From: Pogostemon cablin
Taxonomy: Eukaryota > Streptophyta > Magnoliopsida > Lamiales > Lamiaceae
NCBI GenBank assembly: GCA_023678885.1
Contig: CM042987.1
Span: 22,964,927-23,028,926, forward strand
Reading direction: 5' to 3'
Length of the DNA: 64,000 nt
Numbering within the stretch: position 1 is the stretch's first letter; each line of letters opens with the position of its first letter. A program made the translations under genes and the position numbers. Below the pieces are notes generated by a model. That model had not been told where the DNA came from. It ran no database searches and saw only the letters and a list, made by a program, of their open reading frames with translations. Below, one piece after another: positions 32,724-44,970 of this stretch.

Positions 32724-32835
32724 GATTAATAATCTTGAGGGTAACGAGTTTGCATTTTATTGGCTTTACTAGGAGTACTTTTTCTTGTTTTCTTATTTTT
32801 GTTTTGTGATCTAATTGGAAAATTCTTGCAGGTGT

Positions 32836-33237
32836 ATGTGCACTAGATCAAGGTCTCAATCCATTGAACCTTTGGATTTGGCATTAGAAGTTACACTTAA
32901 AAGAAGAAGAAGAAGAAAGTTGGTGCATCCTACGGAGGAAGAAATGGAGCACAGGTTGAACAATATGAATGGAAATGGTGATGATGAAGGTAATGCAAGG
33001 AATTTTTAGCATGGTAATGAGAATCTTCATGGTGCAATCTATGGAACAACGGATGCAAGAACAGTAAAATCAACAGTTGTAAAGGATAATTCAACATTTG
33101 CTAGCACAACAAGGAGTTGGAAACAATACACAGGTTCCTCTGGTGCAAGGCCAAAATCAACATCAAGCTCAAGATTACAATGGTAATGGCATGAACATTC
33201 GTGATCATTTCCAGTCACGAGTTGGAAACTACATGAT
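32836..33237 (+). pseudogene. gag: N-terminal gag of the Athila element, left of the inserted solo LTR
   Basis: An ATG at 32836 begins MCTRSRSQSIEPLDLALEV, a typical Athila Gag start, followed by a basic run and an acidic EEEMEHRLNN. A stop at 33007-33009 and further frameshifts follow. Traces of the frame reach RDHFQSRVGNYMMG at 33237, where the solo LTR is inserted. Confidence 0.7.
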
Positions 33238-33242
33238 GGGGC

Positions 33243-34465
33243 TATTGGATTGTATACTAAAAGCCTAGTTTTAGTATGAACAATGTTTTAACAATATTTG
33301 AAATGAGAATTATTAATCAAATAATTGCATCTTATAATTTGTTTATACGTCGATGCAATAGTCCATTTACTTTATATTGTAGATAATATGGTGTTTGGTA
33401 TCGCACGGAAGATCATATTATCAGTCATTTATAAAGTATATATAGATGTTCACAATCGAGATAGAAGGGGACAATCTATTGAGCTGATTGTAGTGTGATT
33501 TGGTATTAGTTTGTCTTGACTATAAAATTACACTAGTGCACTTTGTGTGTATTGAGCATGATCGGTAAGGTTGTTTGATTTATACTGACTATATAAGGGA
33601 ACTAGACCTCAGTTATTATGGATGTTTGTACTCTTAATCCCTATACAATAATCTCGACACGTAATTCAGTATTTATTTCTTTGATTCGCCAATGGATGAG
33701 ATTTAATTATTAAATCAATATGCTCGGTGAATTGGGATATGGTATAGTCTCTATGGTGGAATATGTGTCCTAATAAATTAGGATGATAATATCCCCTTGA
33801 GGAGCTCATAAGGATTATCATGTAAACCCTGCAGGTGGATTTGTTCCAGCATGATAATAAGATGGAGTTGTACTACTCTTGGATAAGAGATTAATTAATT
33901 ATCTTGTCAGTAACTCATTTAATTAATGGGTATTGTATATCTTAAACACGGGGAGTTAAACAGACTCACAATAAGAAGGAGCCCATAATGTAATTTAGTA
34001 TTGGGTGACAATGCAATAATAATTCTTTAGTGGACTGAATTATTATTATTAGGCTTAATTATAAGTTTTAGGCTAAACTTAGATGCTTTAGTCCAATGGG
34101 AGGCCTAACCTTAATTTTTCCTCCTGGTCCCTATTGTAGCCTATAAATAAGCTATTCCAGCAGTCTTAATGATCATAAATCACGCATAAATCACTTTTTA
34201 GATGAGAAATCAGATTTCTCATCAGATAAGAGAGAACGTGAGAAATATGAGAAAGACTGCAGATTGGGATAGTCTAGAGGATCGTCGCCCACACAATGTC
34301 TAGATGAGGCATAGGAATACAACAGAAGACCAGGTCATTTTTTTAGTTGATTGAGACTTCTCTGCTAGTGTTCGATGAAAGGTAATACTTTTTTATAATT
34401 TCGATGCATTAGATGTGCATGGAACCCGAACGGATTACGTAGACCATAAGATTCGATCACCATCA
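33243..34465 (+). mobile_element. Solo LTR of the copia family, 1223 bp, inserted in Athila gag
   Basis: It begins TATTGGATTGTATACTAAAAG, a decayed form of the LTR start of the copia element at 48530-56784, and shares the following AACAATGTTTTAACAATATT segment. It ends ATCACCATCA. GGGGC flanks it at 33238-33242 and 34466-34470. No internal region remains, so it is a solo LTR left by recombination between two LTRs. Its 3' third has diverged from the intact copies. Confidence 0.87.
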
Positions 34466-34470
34466 GGGGC

Positions 34471-36300
34471 CACCCATAAATGCCAATAATTTTGAGATTA
34501 AGCCCAGATTGTTTTAGATGGTATAAGCTCATTAGTTTAGTGGAGGTCCGATGGAGGACCCGAATTCTCATTTGGCACAATTCACGAAGATATCTAATAC
34601 TATCAAGATCAATAGAGTGAGTGAAGATATTGTCAAGATGAAGCTTTTTTATTTTTCATTAAGGGACCGAGCGAGGGCTTGTTACAGTAAAATTGCTCTG
34701 GGTTCTTGCACTACATGGAATGATTTGGCTCAGAGGTTCTTAAACAAGTTCTTTCCACCATCGAAGATGCTACATCTAAAGAGTCTGATTCTGGAGTTCA
34801 AACAAATGCCTCTTGAAACTTTTAGTGAGGCATGGGATCGCTTTAAAGAGATTCTTAGGAGGTGTTCGCAACATGGGTTTCCCGAGGATCAACAAGTTAG
34901 TTTCTTCTATGCAGGATTGAATGGAGTGTCGAGAATACTTATTGATGACTCAGTGGGAGGATCTATCTTGGGGCAGACTATGGAGCGGGCTATTAGCATT
35001 TGTGAAGAGATAGCTTTAAACTCGAGACAGTGGCCTTTGGATCAATCTGTAGGAATGTAAGAGATGGAGAGGATAACTAAGATGGAGGAAGCGTGCATGC
35101 AATAAGTGAAACAAGTGTAAGCTAAAGAAGATGTGACTGAAAAGGCAATCTCGGAGATACTTAGACGGATGAATGCTAATTTGCAAGTGTCTCCAATTTA
35201 TATGCCTATGATGAATCAACCTTCACAAAGCTCTATAGTTCATATTCCCATTCCTATGCCTCAACAAGGGTCTTCTTCTAGCATGGGATTTCAAGAGTAT
35301 TGGGGAAAACCTGAGATGACACTTGAGGAATTTGCCTTAATGCAAGGAAGGAACTTCCAAGGGAATTATGGTGGTTACTTTTGCCATCAAGGAGAAGGGT
35401 TCCCACCGAGACAAGGTGGATTTGGCCAAGGAAATTTTGGGGGCAATTATCAACAACCTCGTAGGTTTGATAATTTATCCTATAGAAATCAAGAAAATTC
35501 CCTTACACTTCCACTGGGGATTAATCCGGGACCTAAGGCTCCTAACAATGAAAGAAAGCCAACGGTTGAAGATAAACGAGCAAGATGTTTGAACTATTAA
35601 TTGAAGAATAAACATGATGAAAGGAAGTTGGAAAAAGAAGAGAGGAGACAAGAGAAAGAAGTGAATGATAGGAAATTTAAAACTTTGGAAATGCAAATGA
35701 GTCAAATGGCAAGTGAAATGGTTGATCTACATCAACAAGGGAAAATTCCATCTACAATCATTACAAATCCTAAGAAGCACTGCAAGGCCATCGTTCTTCA
35801 AAGCGGTACTAAATACGATGGACCTCCAATGCCAAAGAAGATTGAGGAAGTAGAACGTGAACAAGAGCCCATGGAAGTTGAGATTGAAGAAGGAATAGAG
35901 AAAGGAGTTAAAATTGATAAGAATGATGGATAGACTCCGACACTTGATGGAGAGGTAGCGAAATCTCCAAAGAAGCGGGAAAAATTCAAAGAGTTTAAAA
36001 GGAAGGAGAAAAAGAAAGGTTTTGAAAAAGATAGTTGGGGGATTCCAAAATTTCCCTTGCCAATTCCGTTTCCACAAAGATATTTGAAGAAGGGCTTAGG
36101 TAAGAAATTTTCTAAGTTTATAGAGATGTTGAAGAAGATCCATATAAACATCCCTTTTGTGGAAGAACTATTGCAAATGCCCAATTATGCAAATATTTTT
36201 AAAGATATAATGGCGAAGAAGAGGAGTTTAGAGGAGTTTGAAATCATGAAATCTTACGGAGGAGTGTAGCGCCTTCTTGCAAAAGAAGCTCCCGCCTAAG
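34471..36300 (+). pseudogene. gag: gag capsid and downstream region of the Athila element
   Basis: From 34551 the frame gives the retrotransposon Gag domain: EDPNSHLAQFTKISNTIKIN, LFYFSLRDRARACYSKI, TTWNDLAQRFLNKFFPPSK, EAWDRFKEILRRC. It stops at 35060. A Gly/Gln-rich stretch follows (35133-35600), then a Lys/Glu-rich helical segment (35601-35933) with the Athila-typical KHCKAIVLQSGTKYDGP motif. The segment at 36057-36269 has FSKFIEMLKKIHINIPFVE. At least five stops interrupt the series. Gag would form the element's capsid; this copy is dead. Confidence 0.83.
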
Positions 36301-37140
36301 TAGAAAGATTTGGGGAGCTTCACTATCCCTTATGAAATGGGGAAACATGAGAGCTACAAGGCTCTATGCGACTTGTGGGCAAGCATCAACTTGATGTCTT
36401 TGTCAATTTTAAATAGTTGGGCATTGGAGAGGTCAAGCCTACTTCAATCACTCTTCAATTGACTGATAGGTTAATGGTTTATCCAAAGGGGATTGTGAAA
36501 GATGTTGGTGAAAGTGGGCAAGTTTGTGTTCCCGGTTAATTTTGTGGTATTAGATATGGACGGGGATTCTAACATTCCATTGATCCTTGGTCATCCATTT
36601 CTAGTCACGGGGAAGACTTTGATAGATATAGAAAAGGGAGAGTTGACACTTAGTGTGAATGAAGAGGAAGTAGTGTTTTCATTGAAGGAGGCCATGAGGT
36701 ATCCAAGGGAGAAGGAGGAATGTAGAAGACTTGAAGTTGTGGAAAATCTTGTTGATGAGCATCTACATTGCTTCCATTCCGAGGATCCGTTGGAGACCAT
36801 AATGAGCCATTCTTACTCTCTTGATTCTAAATTTTCTAAATCTTCTTGTTGCTTTGATAATAATGAAATGGTCTATGATTTACATTACTCGAATTGTAGA
36901 AAGCTCACCTTGGAGGAAGCAAGAGAAGTGTTAGAGAAGAAGATTGATGAGGAGCCTAAGGAAGAGGTAAAATAAGAGAAAAAGGAGGAGTTAAAGCCTT
37001 TACCGGAGCACTTGATGTATGCTTACTTGGGAGAAAATGACACTTATCCGGTAATCATTTCTTCATCCTTAAATGATTTAGAATTGGAGAAATTTTTGAG
37101 TCTTAAGAGAGTACAAATCCTCCATTGCTTGGTCAATTAA
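36301..37140 (+). pseudogene. pro: Protease region of the Athila element, then truncated before RT
   Basis: The clear part is at 36502-36975: LVKVGKFVFPVNFVVLDMDG, IPLILGHPFLVTGKTLIDIE, the C-terminal half of the Athila protease. The N-terminal half (36330-36500) is recognisable only through several frame changes. A short acidic spacer follows. RDMKGIS near 37140 corresponds to the start of the RT region. RT, RNase H and integrase are absent; unrelated LTR-like sequence follows. Confidence 0.75.
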
Positions 37141-37199
37141 GGACATGAAAGGTATAAGCCCTTCTCTATTATTGAGACTGAAAATCAGCGTGTTTAAGT

Positions 37200-38857
37200 G
37201 TCCGATTTAAAGCCTTTTTGTGAGAATTATTGTCATATATTAGCACAAGTCTCTTACATGTCTATATATTGATAAAAATGTAAGTTTGAAGTGTTTTATT
37301 TTGTTATAGGTGGAAAAATGATCAAAAGTTCAAAGTTGAAATGAAGAGTGAAAGTGTGAAGGAATGCTAAAAAACGCAAATCCATATTTCATAATTTTTC
37401 TGAGTTTTTTTTAAGTTCAAATTAATCATGTGATATACGGTTGGAAAACTATGAAAGAGAGAATCGTTTTGGCTTAAGAATTACTATAATTGGAGTTTAG
37501 ATAAGGAAGTTATGCATTAAACAGTGAAGTCGCGCGCGCTAGTCCACGCCACCCAAGAACCCACTTGAGGGCTGCTTGAGCCGAGATGCACCAGGTATGG
37601 TCGAGTCGGGTGCCGAGCTAGGTGTTTTTAGGCCCCAAAGTCATATTTTTACACCCCTATTGTGTGGAGGTGTGTGAGGGATGAAATTTAGGAAAAAAGA
37701 CAGTTTTGAAGGACTACATCTATAAAAAGACTTGAATGGAGAGGAAAAAAAGGAGATCTCTAATTCCAAACATAAAATCCATCGCTCCTCATGCCTCCAA
37801 TACCCTTCCTCATCCATCTTTCACTTCATCCGCATTTATCCAATCATCCATCCACACCGAAGGAGAATCAAATTCAAGTATTGTTCAAGAGGGAGATCAG
37901 TAAATCGGAGAGACGAAGAAGGAACACGAAACAACACCGACACTAGGAATTTTTCATTTCCTATCTTTACTTTTTGTTTTTCAAGACTTATGGCATGAAT
38001 TTGATAGCCATGGGAGTTACTTATAACCCTTTGGGCTAACTTCGATTATAGTTTTAAGGTTTGAAGGATAGACGTCATTGGTTTGATAAACTAGACTGAA
38101 TTTATGAATTCATATGGATTATTATTTTGGTTTATTTGATTTGTCTGGAGATTCAAAAATCATGATTCGTACGTATTCATATTAAATTCATAACATTGTC
38201 CGTGATGCTTGATTTATTATGTTAACTTGTGTGCGTTCATGAATTGAATTGTCTATTTGTTGGGGATTGAAGTAGTTTGCCCATGAACACGTTAATTCTA
38301 AGGATTTATAAATCAAATTTTTGAATAATCTAGTGGAACAATACAATTAGACTTTCAAGAAGGATATTGAATATAACCCTGTACTTTTTAGAGATTCCTT
38401 GTTAGTCAAACTTACCATCTGGAGGTATTGTGTTTGCTTTGTTAGTATATAAAAAGGGGACAGGGTAGTGTTTACGCACCTTAGGAATTAAATCAAATTT
38501 CACTATTAGCTTTGAATCGGATCATATCCGATGGGATAATAGATTTATGTGGTGTGTTTTCATAAAGTATGCATGAATGAACAATTAGATGTCTAGGGAT
38601 TCAGATTAATTATTCCGTACCATATTGCCTTAGAACTGTTGATCTCATCTTGAATTAAACTTAAATCTTTCTTCTGTAATTTATGTTATTAGTTATTTTA
38701 TATTTTAGTCTCTTAGATTAATAAGATATTTAAAATTGGAAATTGGTTACCTGTCTTGATTAATTTAGTAATTTGAGGAGTAGATAATTTGCTATCTTTT
38801 AAGTTTGATAATTTAACTTGGTTGCTTGTCCACTCAATTGATATCCTTCACACTTGG
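37200..38857 (+). repeat. LTR-like remnant of another Athila-type element
   Basis: It has the look of an Athila LTR: a GTCGAGTCGGGTGCCGAGC stretch in a GC-rich U3 (37530-37620), a TATA-like CTATAAAAAG at 37721-37730, and long T-rich U5. It is not the same subfamily as the LTR at 31080, so it is not simply the 3' LTR of that element. It is interrupted at 38857 by a TIR element and resumes at 40165. Confidence 0.45.
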
Positions 38858-40159
38858 GGTTCGTTTACTTTGATGGTTCGGGTTAAGGTTTATAAACCTT
38901 GAGTAAAGGTTTAGAAAAGGTTGAGTTAAGATTAACCACTTTAGTTAAGGTTAATGTATTGTGTTTACATTTAATGTTTACTTTTAAGATTTTTACTATA
39001 GTACCCTTTAATTAAATATTATAAAATTAAATAAATATGAGAAAGAAGAATTTATTTTCCTTAACAGATATCGTGATCTCCAATTCACAGAATGAAACAT
39101 TGTTAATTCTGCCGATGATTTTTCAAAATCACAATCCTTTGTATTCAAGTAAATCAAACAATACAATTGAGGAATGCATAAAATTCGAGATACCCAAAAG
39201 AGATACGGTCCAATACTGCATTGAAGAGGAAGAAGTGTAATGCAGAAGGGAAGCTGCAGAAGAGAAGAGGGAAGGAACCTGGTAAATCAAAGCCTCTGAG
39301 AATAGAGAGAGGTTGACATGAAAAGTGAAGATGAGAGTATTTTCAGGAATAACAATGTCTCCATAAACCCACAAACACCTAAAAGTGGAGAGAATGAAAG
39401 TTGACATATTTCTTATGTAAAAAGGAATTATACGCAGATCTGTGAAAAATGAGATAGATGGGAAGGGATCTGGCCCAACTATGTGCGCTGAGAATGAGAT
39501 AGAAAGATTGAGGGCGAGAGATGATTCTATTATTAAAATAAGGTGAGAGATCATGATGCAGATGTTCAGATGGGAGAGGAGAAAGCGAATAGAGAGATTG
39601 GTGAGAAAATTAAATTATTGCAACGATGGTTAGTGAGAACTCTTCCAAGTGAGAAGGAGAGCAAATATATGGTGAAGAAGATGACGACCTCAGCCTCCCC
39701 TCTCACCGACTCTATGGTCGACGTCGGTGGGATGTAGTGAATCGCCGGTAGTAGGCATTTTTGGTGGGAGGCACGTTACTTCGCCTAGGCCGGATCTTTC
39801 CAGAATGCGCATTTAGAAATCAACACTCTTGGAATTATCCTTGAAAATCAATCACCTCCCAATTTCGTCGGTTAACTAAGCCTTACTTTCTTCATTTTTC
39901 ATCCATATTCAATTTTAATTTGAATGAAAGATATTTTAATTTTCAGATCAAGGGTAAAAATATAATTTTACCTATTAATCCTGCAGTTGAGATTTATTCA
40001 TCTATTTCTTGAGGGTTACATGTACGCCGCTAACACATTGTTCAACCCAGGCCGACAAAAGCCCACGGATTGTCCTTTCCTCTAAACCTTAAATGTAAAC
40101 AACCGTTAACTAAGGTTGAGTAGAGGGTAACCCTCCTAAACCTTTAAAGTAAACGCGCC
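38858..40159. mobile_element. Terminal-inverted-repeat transposon, 1.3 kb, non-coding
   Basis: The left end GGTTCGTTTACTTT is matched inversely by AAAGTAAACGCGCC at the right end, with further symmetry (AAGGTTTATAAACCTT left; TTAACTAAGGTTGAG and AACCTTAAATGTAAACAACC right). CTTGG flanks both sides (38853-38857 and 40160-40164), and removing the element makes a continuous LTR-like sequence. Internal frames (39129-39554 minus, 39543-39737 plus) have no recognisable domain. The superfamily is unclear from a 5-bp duplication; hAT, MULE or PIF derivatives are all possible. Confidence 0.6.
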
Positions 40160-40302
40160 CTTGGGGATTAAATTAAAGTGCGTAGAATAAGATTCATTTA
40201 CTTGATGATAAGAAATATTGTGTGCAAAATTAGCATCGTCTATAATGCAAGAGGTTGTGAGAATAGAGGTGCTAAAATGGCTCGATTCGGGTATTATTTT
40301 CC

Positions 40303-42777
40303 CGATCAGTGACAGTTCCTACGTGAGTCCCTTACATATGATAGGAATTGGAATTATACTAAAATTAACAACTAATAAAAATAAGTAAAATAAAATAACA
40401 AGCAAATAATCAAGGAACAAATGAGATGGATAATGGATGAAAATAGAACAATCTAAAAAGCATGCAAGACTTGCAATATCATGGTAAGGTTTCCTAAGGT
40501 CACACACGAGTGATGATGAATGTCATGAATGGATCACTATAGGCTCTCACTAATAGAACTATATTCTCCTCTACAAGACATTCCACTACAAAAAAAATGC
40601 TTATAAATACATTAAAAAGTGTTGTAATAGGTAATATATTAATATATTTTACCTATCACCACATTGATTTTTTGTGTGGTCCATTCTGCCGTGGGGATAG
40701 ACAATAGCCCTATCACCACACTTTAAAGTGTGAAGAATTATGCATATTATCACACTTACTTTTATTAATACACTTTAAAGTGTGAAGATAGGTGACTTAT
40801 TAATACACTTTTAAATGTCACAATAAAATAATATTACAGAAAATAAAATCAAAAGTGTTTTCTCTTAGACTCGATCATGTATCACAGGTACTAGATCCTT
40901 ATTTTAAGTCAGAAAACCATTAAACTATAAGTAATTCTTGTAATATATTTTATTAAAATTAATATATATACATAGAATACATAATTAAGTTTTATACTGA
41001 ATTTTATAATATTAATTATATATTATCAGTTTAATAGGTATAATAAAATAAAATTAAAATTACTAATTAAATTATAGTATAAATTTAATTTTGTAAGATA
41101 AAATATAATTATATAGAATAATATATAATTTAAAGTATAAGATTTTATTATTAAAATAAAAATAAATTTTACTTTCTTAATCATTAAATTAATTATTTAT
41201 TATAAAAAAATTAAAAAAATAATTTAATTTTTTAATAAAATAAATGGTTTCTATTTTAATATTTTTCAACGAAAAAAAATAAAATTTTAATAATATGTGA
41301 TCTTTCATCGTGTGTTGTAACAAAATATATATTTACACATGTATTCTTAAGTGTCTCTAAATAGTACTTATAAGGACACTTTTTATTATGTGTTAAAAAG
41401 GTGTAGCAAAAGTGATACTAAAGAGTACATATAAGGATACTTTTTTTTGTGTAGTAAAAAATGTGTAGTAATAGATAAGTGTTCCTTTTGAAGTGTGGTG
41501 ATAGGATAAATATCAACACACCATTTTATTAAGTGTCTTTAAAGAACACATATTAACACCCCTAAAAATATAATGTAGCAATACAATACTTATTATCACA
41601 CTGATGTTAAAATGACATAAAAAAATATGTGGTTAAAGGCATTTTTTCTTGTAGTGTTCATAGACGTAGGCAGTTAGCATCTAAGCCACCCCAAAATAGC
41701 TCTTAGGAGAGTTTCACTATACTTCTCATTCCTTTATAAGGTACTAGAGTCCTATAGAGAAGTCTTATCACAAGGTATAAGTTTCGTTTTAAAGGCAACT
41801 CTCTCCTATATGCCCTATTGTGAAGTTTTAAGCATGTATTGACTTTACAATGTCAAGTCATACTTGTAATAGAGTCATATTATGTCATCAAGTGATTCAA
41901 TCAATCAACCACAACATATAACCAAGTTTACACTCTAATTAACATGCCATGATCAATTAACCACACAAGTAATAACATAAAATGAGAATATGCATTCACA
42001 ATAGAAAGTAATTTAATCAATCAATTCATTAAACATATGGTGTGCAAAACCTAGAATCCCTATCCAATCCATATTCCTAGCCTACAAGAGGTCTAGCCTA
42101 TTACAATCATGATGAATTCATTACAAAATAAAACTTGCTCCACATGAGCCGTAGTAAGAAGAAAATACCAAAATAAATTTTTATTGGCTTCCCTTTGAAG
42201 GTGAGATTCCTATTCCTTGATCATGCCACAATCTTCAACAAGTGTAGATCTTTTTCTTAAATTGGCGGAAGGTGATGGAATTATGGAGAATATTGATGGA
42301 TGAAAGGTGTAAAGATGAAGGATGGATCAAAAGATGGAATGGAGAGAAAGTATGTGTGTTCTAAGGTGTAGAATATGTGTAACTGCTCCCAATTATGATT
42401 CCTCCTGTCAAATGACGGTAATTATGCATTTATAGACTTGGAACCTTCTAGAGTCTGCGCTGATTAATTTTTCAATTTTGAGCCACACTCGACTCGAGCA
42501 GGCGCTGATTTCTCGACAGTTGAGCAGGCTTGACAGAGCTCGACTCAAGCTTTGTGCTCGATGAACAAGGGAGATCGTATACATTTTTCAAATCTGTACA
42601 GTCGACGTTTAGACACAATTCGACTAGGACCTGCGCTACAAAGCTCGACTGGAGTAGCTGCATCGAGTCGAGTTTTAACGCCTGTTGCCCATTTCTTTCC
42701 GTTTCGGCTCCCGACTCCATTTTGCTCCATTATTACCCGTTTCAAGCACATTTAAGCCCATTTTCACACATTTAACA
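40303..42777 (-). repeat. Athila-type LTR, minus orientation, split by a CACTA element
   Basis: It aligns with 58025-59342 in the same orientation: GATCAGTG at the left, then AACAACTAATAAAAATAAGTAAA, AAGCATGCAAG, ATCATGGTAAGGTTT, ATGTAGGC-type TTAGCA, and CTCGACTCGAG-rich U3. It ends about 42777 with minus-strand TGTTAAATGTGTG. No matching target duplication was found, and no internal region is attached, so it may be a solo LTR or a fragment. Confidence 0.62.
40584..41656. mobile_element. Non-autonomous CACTA element (1073 bp)
   Basis: The left end is CACTACAAAAAAAATGC and the right end GCATTTTTTCTTGTAGTG, flanked by TTC at 40581-40583 and 41657-41659. The interior has many AAAGTGTG / CACACTTT motifs, including palindromic CACACTTTAAAGTGTG near 40720, that look like subterminal binding repeats. 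It differs in repeat motif from the CACTA at 24935, so two families are present. It encodes no recognisable protein. Confidence 0.93.
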
Positions 42778-42998
42778 TTTTAATTTATTACTATATAGTA
42801 CACACTTTCATAGTTAAATTAAATTTAAATACAATGGAATAAAAAAATACTGTTAACAACATAATCTTCTTGTAAAGAGACAGTAATACCCTTATCTATT
42901 AATATACGCCATTCATCAATTTGTTTTTGGATATCATAATAGACAGACCCATCATAAGGAAATTCAACTTTGAAATAAAAAATTGCTGCTAATATATG
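42778..42998 (-). other. Host sequence left of the gag-only element; short coding-like stretch
   Basis: The minus strand has a frame (continuing from the LTR to 42825) with VEFPYDGSVYYDIQKQIDEW and DKGITVSLQEDYV, more protein-like than surrounding AT-rich DNA. I do not recognise it. It may be part of an exon or old transposon interrupted by the element at 42999. Confidence 0.25.
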
Positions 42999-43949
42999 TG
43001 TAACAACAAAATTTGTATTTATTAAAATAATAAACACAAAAGATATTACAATGATAATCCGAGATGGATTAAACTTGAAAATTTAAGTAAACAGTTTCTA
43101 GCTATCCTCTGATTCCTCTCTTGAGTTGACTTCTTTGACTTTATCAACTTTTTGAGCCGGATCTTCGGATGAAGCTTGTCCGTGCTCGGGGTTGACTTGA
43201 AGCTTTAAAATATTTATCCGGAGGCGTCGAGCCTTTGTTCGGATAAAACGTTGACTTGAAGATTTGTTGTGAAGAATGCTGTTCAATTTGGTAGAACGTT
43301 GACTTCACGGAGACTGCTGGATGAATTTGACATGCAGAACGCCGGATCGGAGGGGCTTAGAATCTTGATCTCTGATCGGAGGCGGTTTAGAACCTTGATC
43401 TCTGATCGGAGGCGGTTGGATGGAAGAACGCCGGATCAGAGGGGCTTAGAATCTTAATCTCTGATCGGAGGCGGTTGGATGGAAGAACGCCGGATCGGAG
43501 GGGCTTAGAACCTTGACCTCTGATCGCAGACCGTTCTTGACTTGAAGATGCTTGAAGATCTTAAGTCTTGACTTGAAGATGCTTGAAGATCTTAAGTCTT
43601 GACTTGAAGATGCTTGAAGATCTCAAGGGAGCACTGCTCGTATTCTTGATCTCTTCAGAAGCGCGTCTTCAGATGTTTTTGGTGTGTCTGGAATTAGGAC
43701 TGAAGACCCTTATTTATATGTAGAGAAAATAACCACTTGAGAGATATTTTCACCTTTAAAAGATATGTTGGGCTTTTTTCCTTTAATTAAGCCTGCTGGA
43801 CAGGATAAGGCTTAATTATCAATTATTTACTCATTTATTTTAGGAATTAATTTATTTAAATTCCTTAATAAATAAATAATTAATTGATAATTATTGCATT
43901 AATTTGCCACATATTTTATTTAATAGGCAATAAAATTCAGGTGCCTACA
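42999..43949 (-). repeat. 3' LTR of the gag-only element (951 bp)
   Basis: On the minus strand it runs TGTAGGCACC...TTGTTGTTACA, with a TATA box CATATAAATA at 43711-43720. It contains three or four tandem units related to CCCCTCCGATCCGGCGTTCT (43335-43520) and repeated GACTTGAAGATGCTTGAAG blocks (43548-43625). Both are the same kinds of repeats as in the Tat LTR. Confidence 0.94.
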
Positions 43950-43962
43950 AATGCCCCCTCGC
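43950..43962 (-). other. Polypurine tract of the gag-only element
   Basis: The minus strand reads GCGAGGGGGCATT directly before the 3' LTR, matching the Tat element tract. Confidence 0.75.
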
Positions 43963-44164
43963 ACTTTGTTCACGGACGCCTTTGTGTTGAAGTGAACAAA
44001 TTGCGACACTCCATTATTGATCAACATGACTGAATTTTATTGCTTGTCTCAGCAACTTGATACGAATAACCTGAATTATGACTGAACTTAGTGAAGTGCT
44101 AAGCGGCTACGTACCTCTTCACAGAGAATCAAGTTATAACGTAGTTCAAAAGGACATGATTTGG

Positions 44165-44957
44165 TTTATATAGGGGGTGCCGTACACAGTTTATACTTGT
44201 GCGGGCCAGGAGTAACATGCAGTTTATGCTCGTGCGTTAAAGAGCTTTGAACTTGAATTTGCTGACAATTTATACTCGTGTCAATGAGTCTTCAATTTGA
44301 TTTGTAGACAGTTTATACTCTTCTCAAGGAGTCTTGAACTTGAGTTGGAAAGTTTAATCTCGTATCAAGGAGTGTAACATGTAGAGAGTTCCATCTCTTC
44401 TCAAGAAAATTTGATTTAAGTGGGATAGTTTAAGCTCGTATCAAGGAACATAACATATAGAGAGTTTCGTCTCTTCTCAAGGAGATTTGATTTGAGTTTG
44501 ATAGTTTATACTCGTATCAAGGAGCATAAAATATAGAGAGTTTCGTCTCTTCTCAAGGAGATTTGATTTGAGTTTGATAGTTTAGGCTCGTATCAAAAGA
44601 GCATAACATGCAGAGAGTTTCGTCTCTTCTCAAGGAGATTTGATTTAAGTTAGATAGTTTTAACTCATATCAAGGAGCATAACGTGGACAGTTTTTGCTC
44701 GTGTCGGGAAGCATTGCTTGAGAAATTTTAGATAGTTTTAACTCGTATCAAGGAGTATAACATGTGGACAGTTTATGCTCGTGTCGAGGAGCATTGCTTG
44801 AGAAATTTTAGATAGTTTTAACTCGTATCAAGGAGTATAACATGTGGACAGTTTATGCTCGTGTCGAGGAGCATTGCTTGAGAAATTTTAGATAGTTTTA
44901 ACTCGTATCAAGGAGTATAACATGTTGACAATTTATGCTCGTGTCGAGGAGCATTGA
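44165..44957. repeat. Tandem repeats of about 77 bp in the gag-only element
   Basis: There are two related arrays. About 44390-44670 has units with GAGTTTCGTCTCTTCTCAAGG and ATAGTTTA-ACTCGTATCAAGG. About 44679-44957 has four near-identical 77-78-bp units with GGACAGTTTATGCTCGTGTC and GAGGAGCATTGCTTGAGAAA. The ACAGTTTATACTC core is shared with 13688-14090 of the Tat element. The array follows gag in this element and integrase in the Tat element, so the position relative to the 3' half is conserved. Confidence 0.9.
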
Positions 44958-44970
44958 CTTTGTTAATAGT

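Noticed and set aside
31080..38857. 31080-32699 and 37200-38857 as the two LTRs of one Athila element
   Set aside because: The two sequences share only general LTR character and do not align over U3, R or the ends.
40303..42777. Pairing of this LTR with 58025-59342 as one Athila element
   Set aside because: Both are in the same orientation and the same family, but the DNA between them consists of unrelated elements and the flanks do not match as target duplications.
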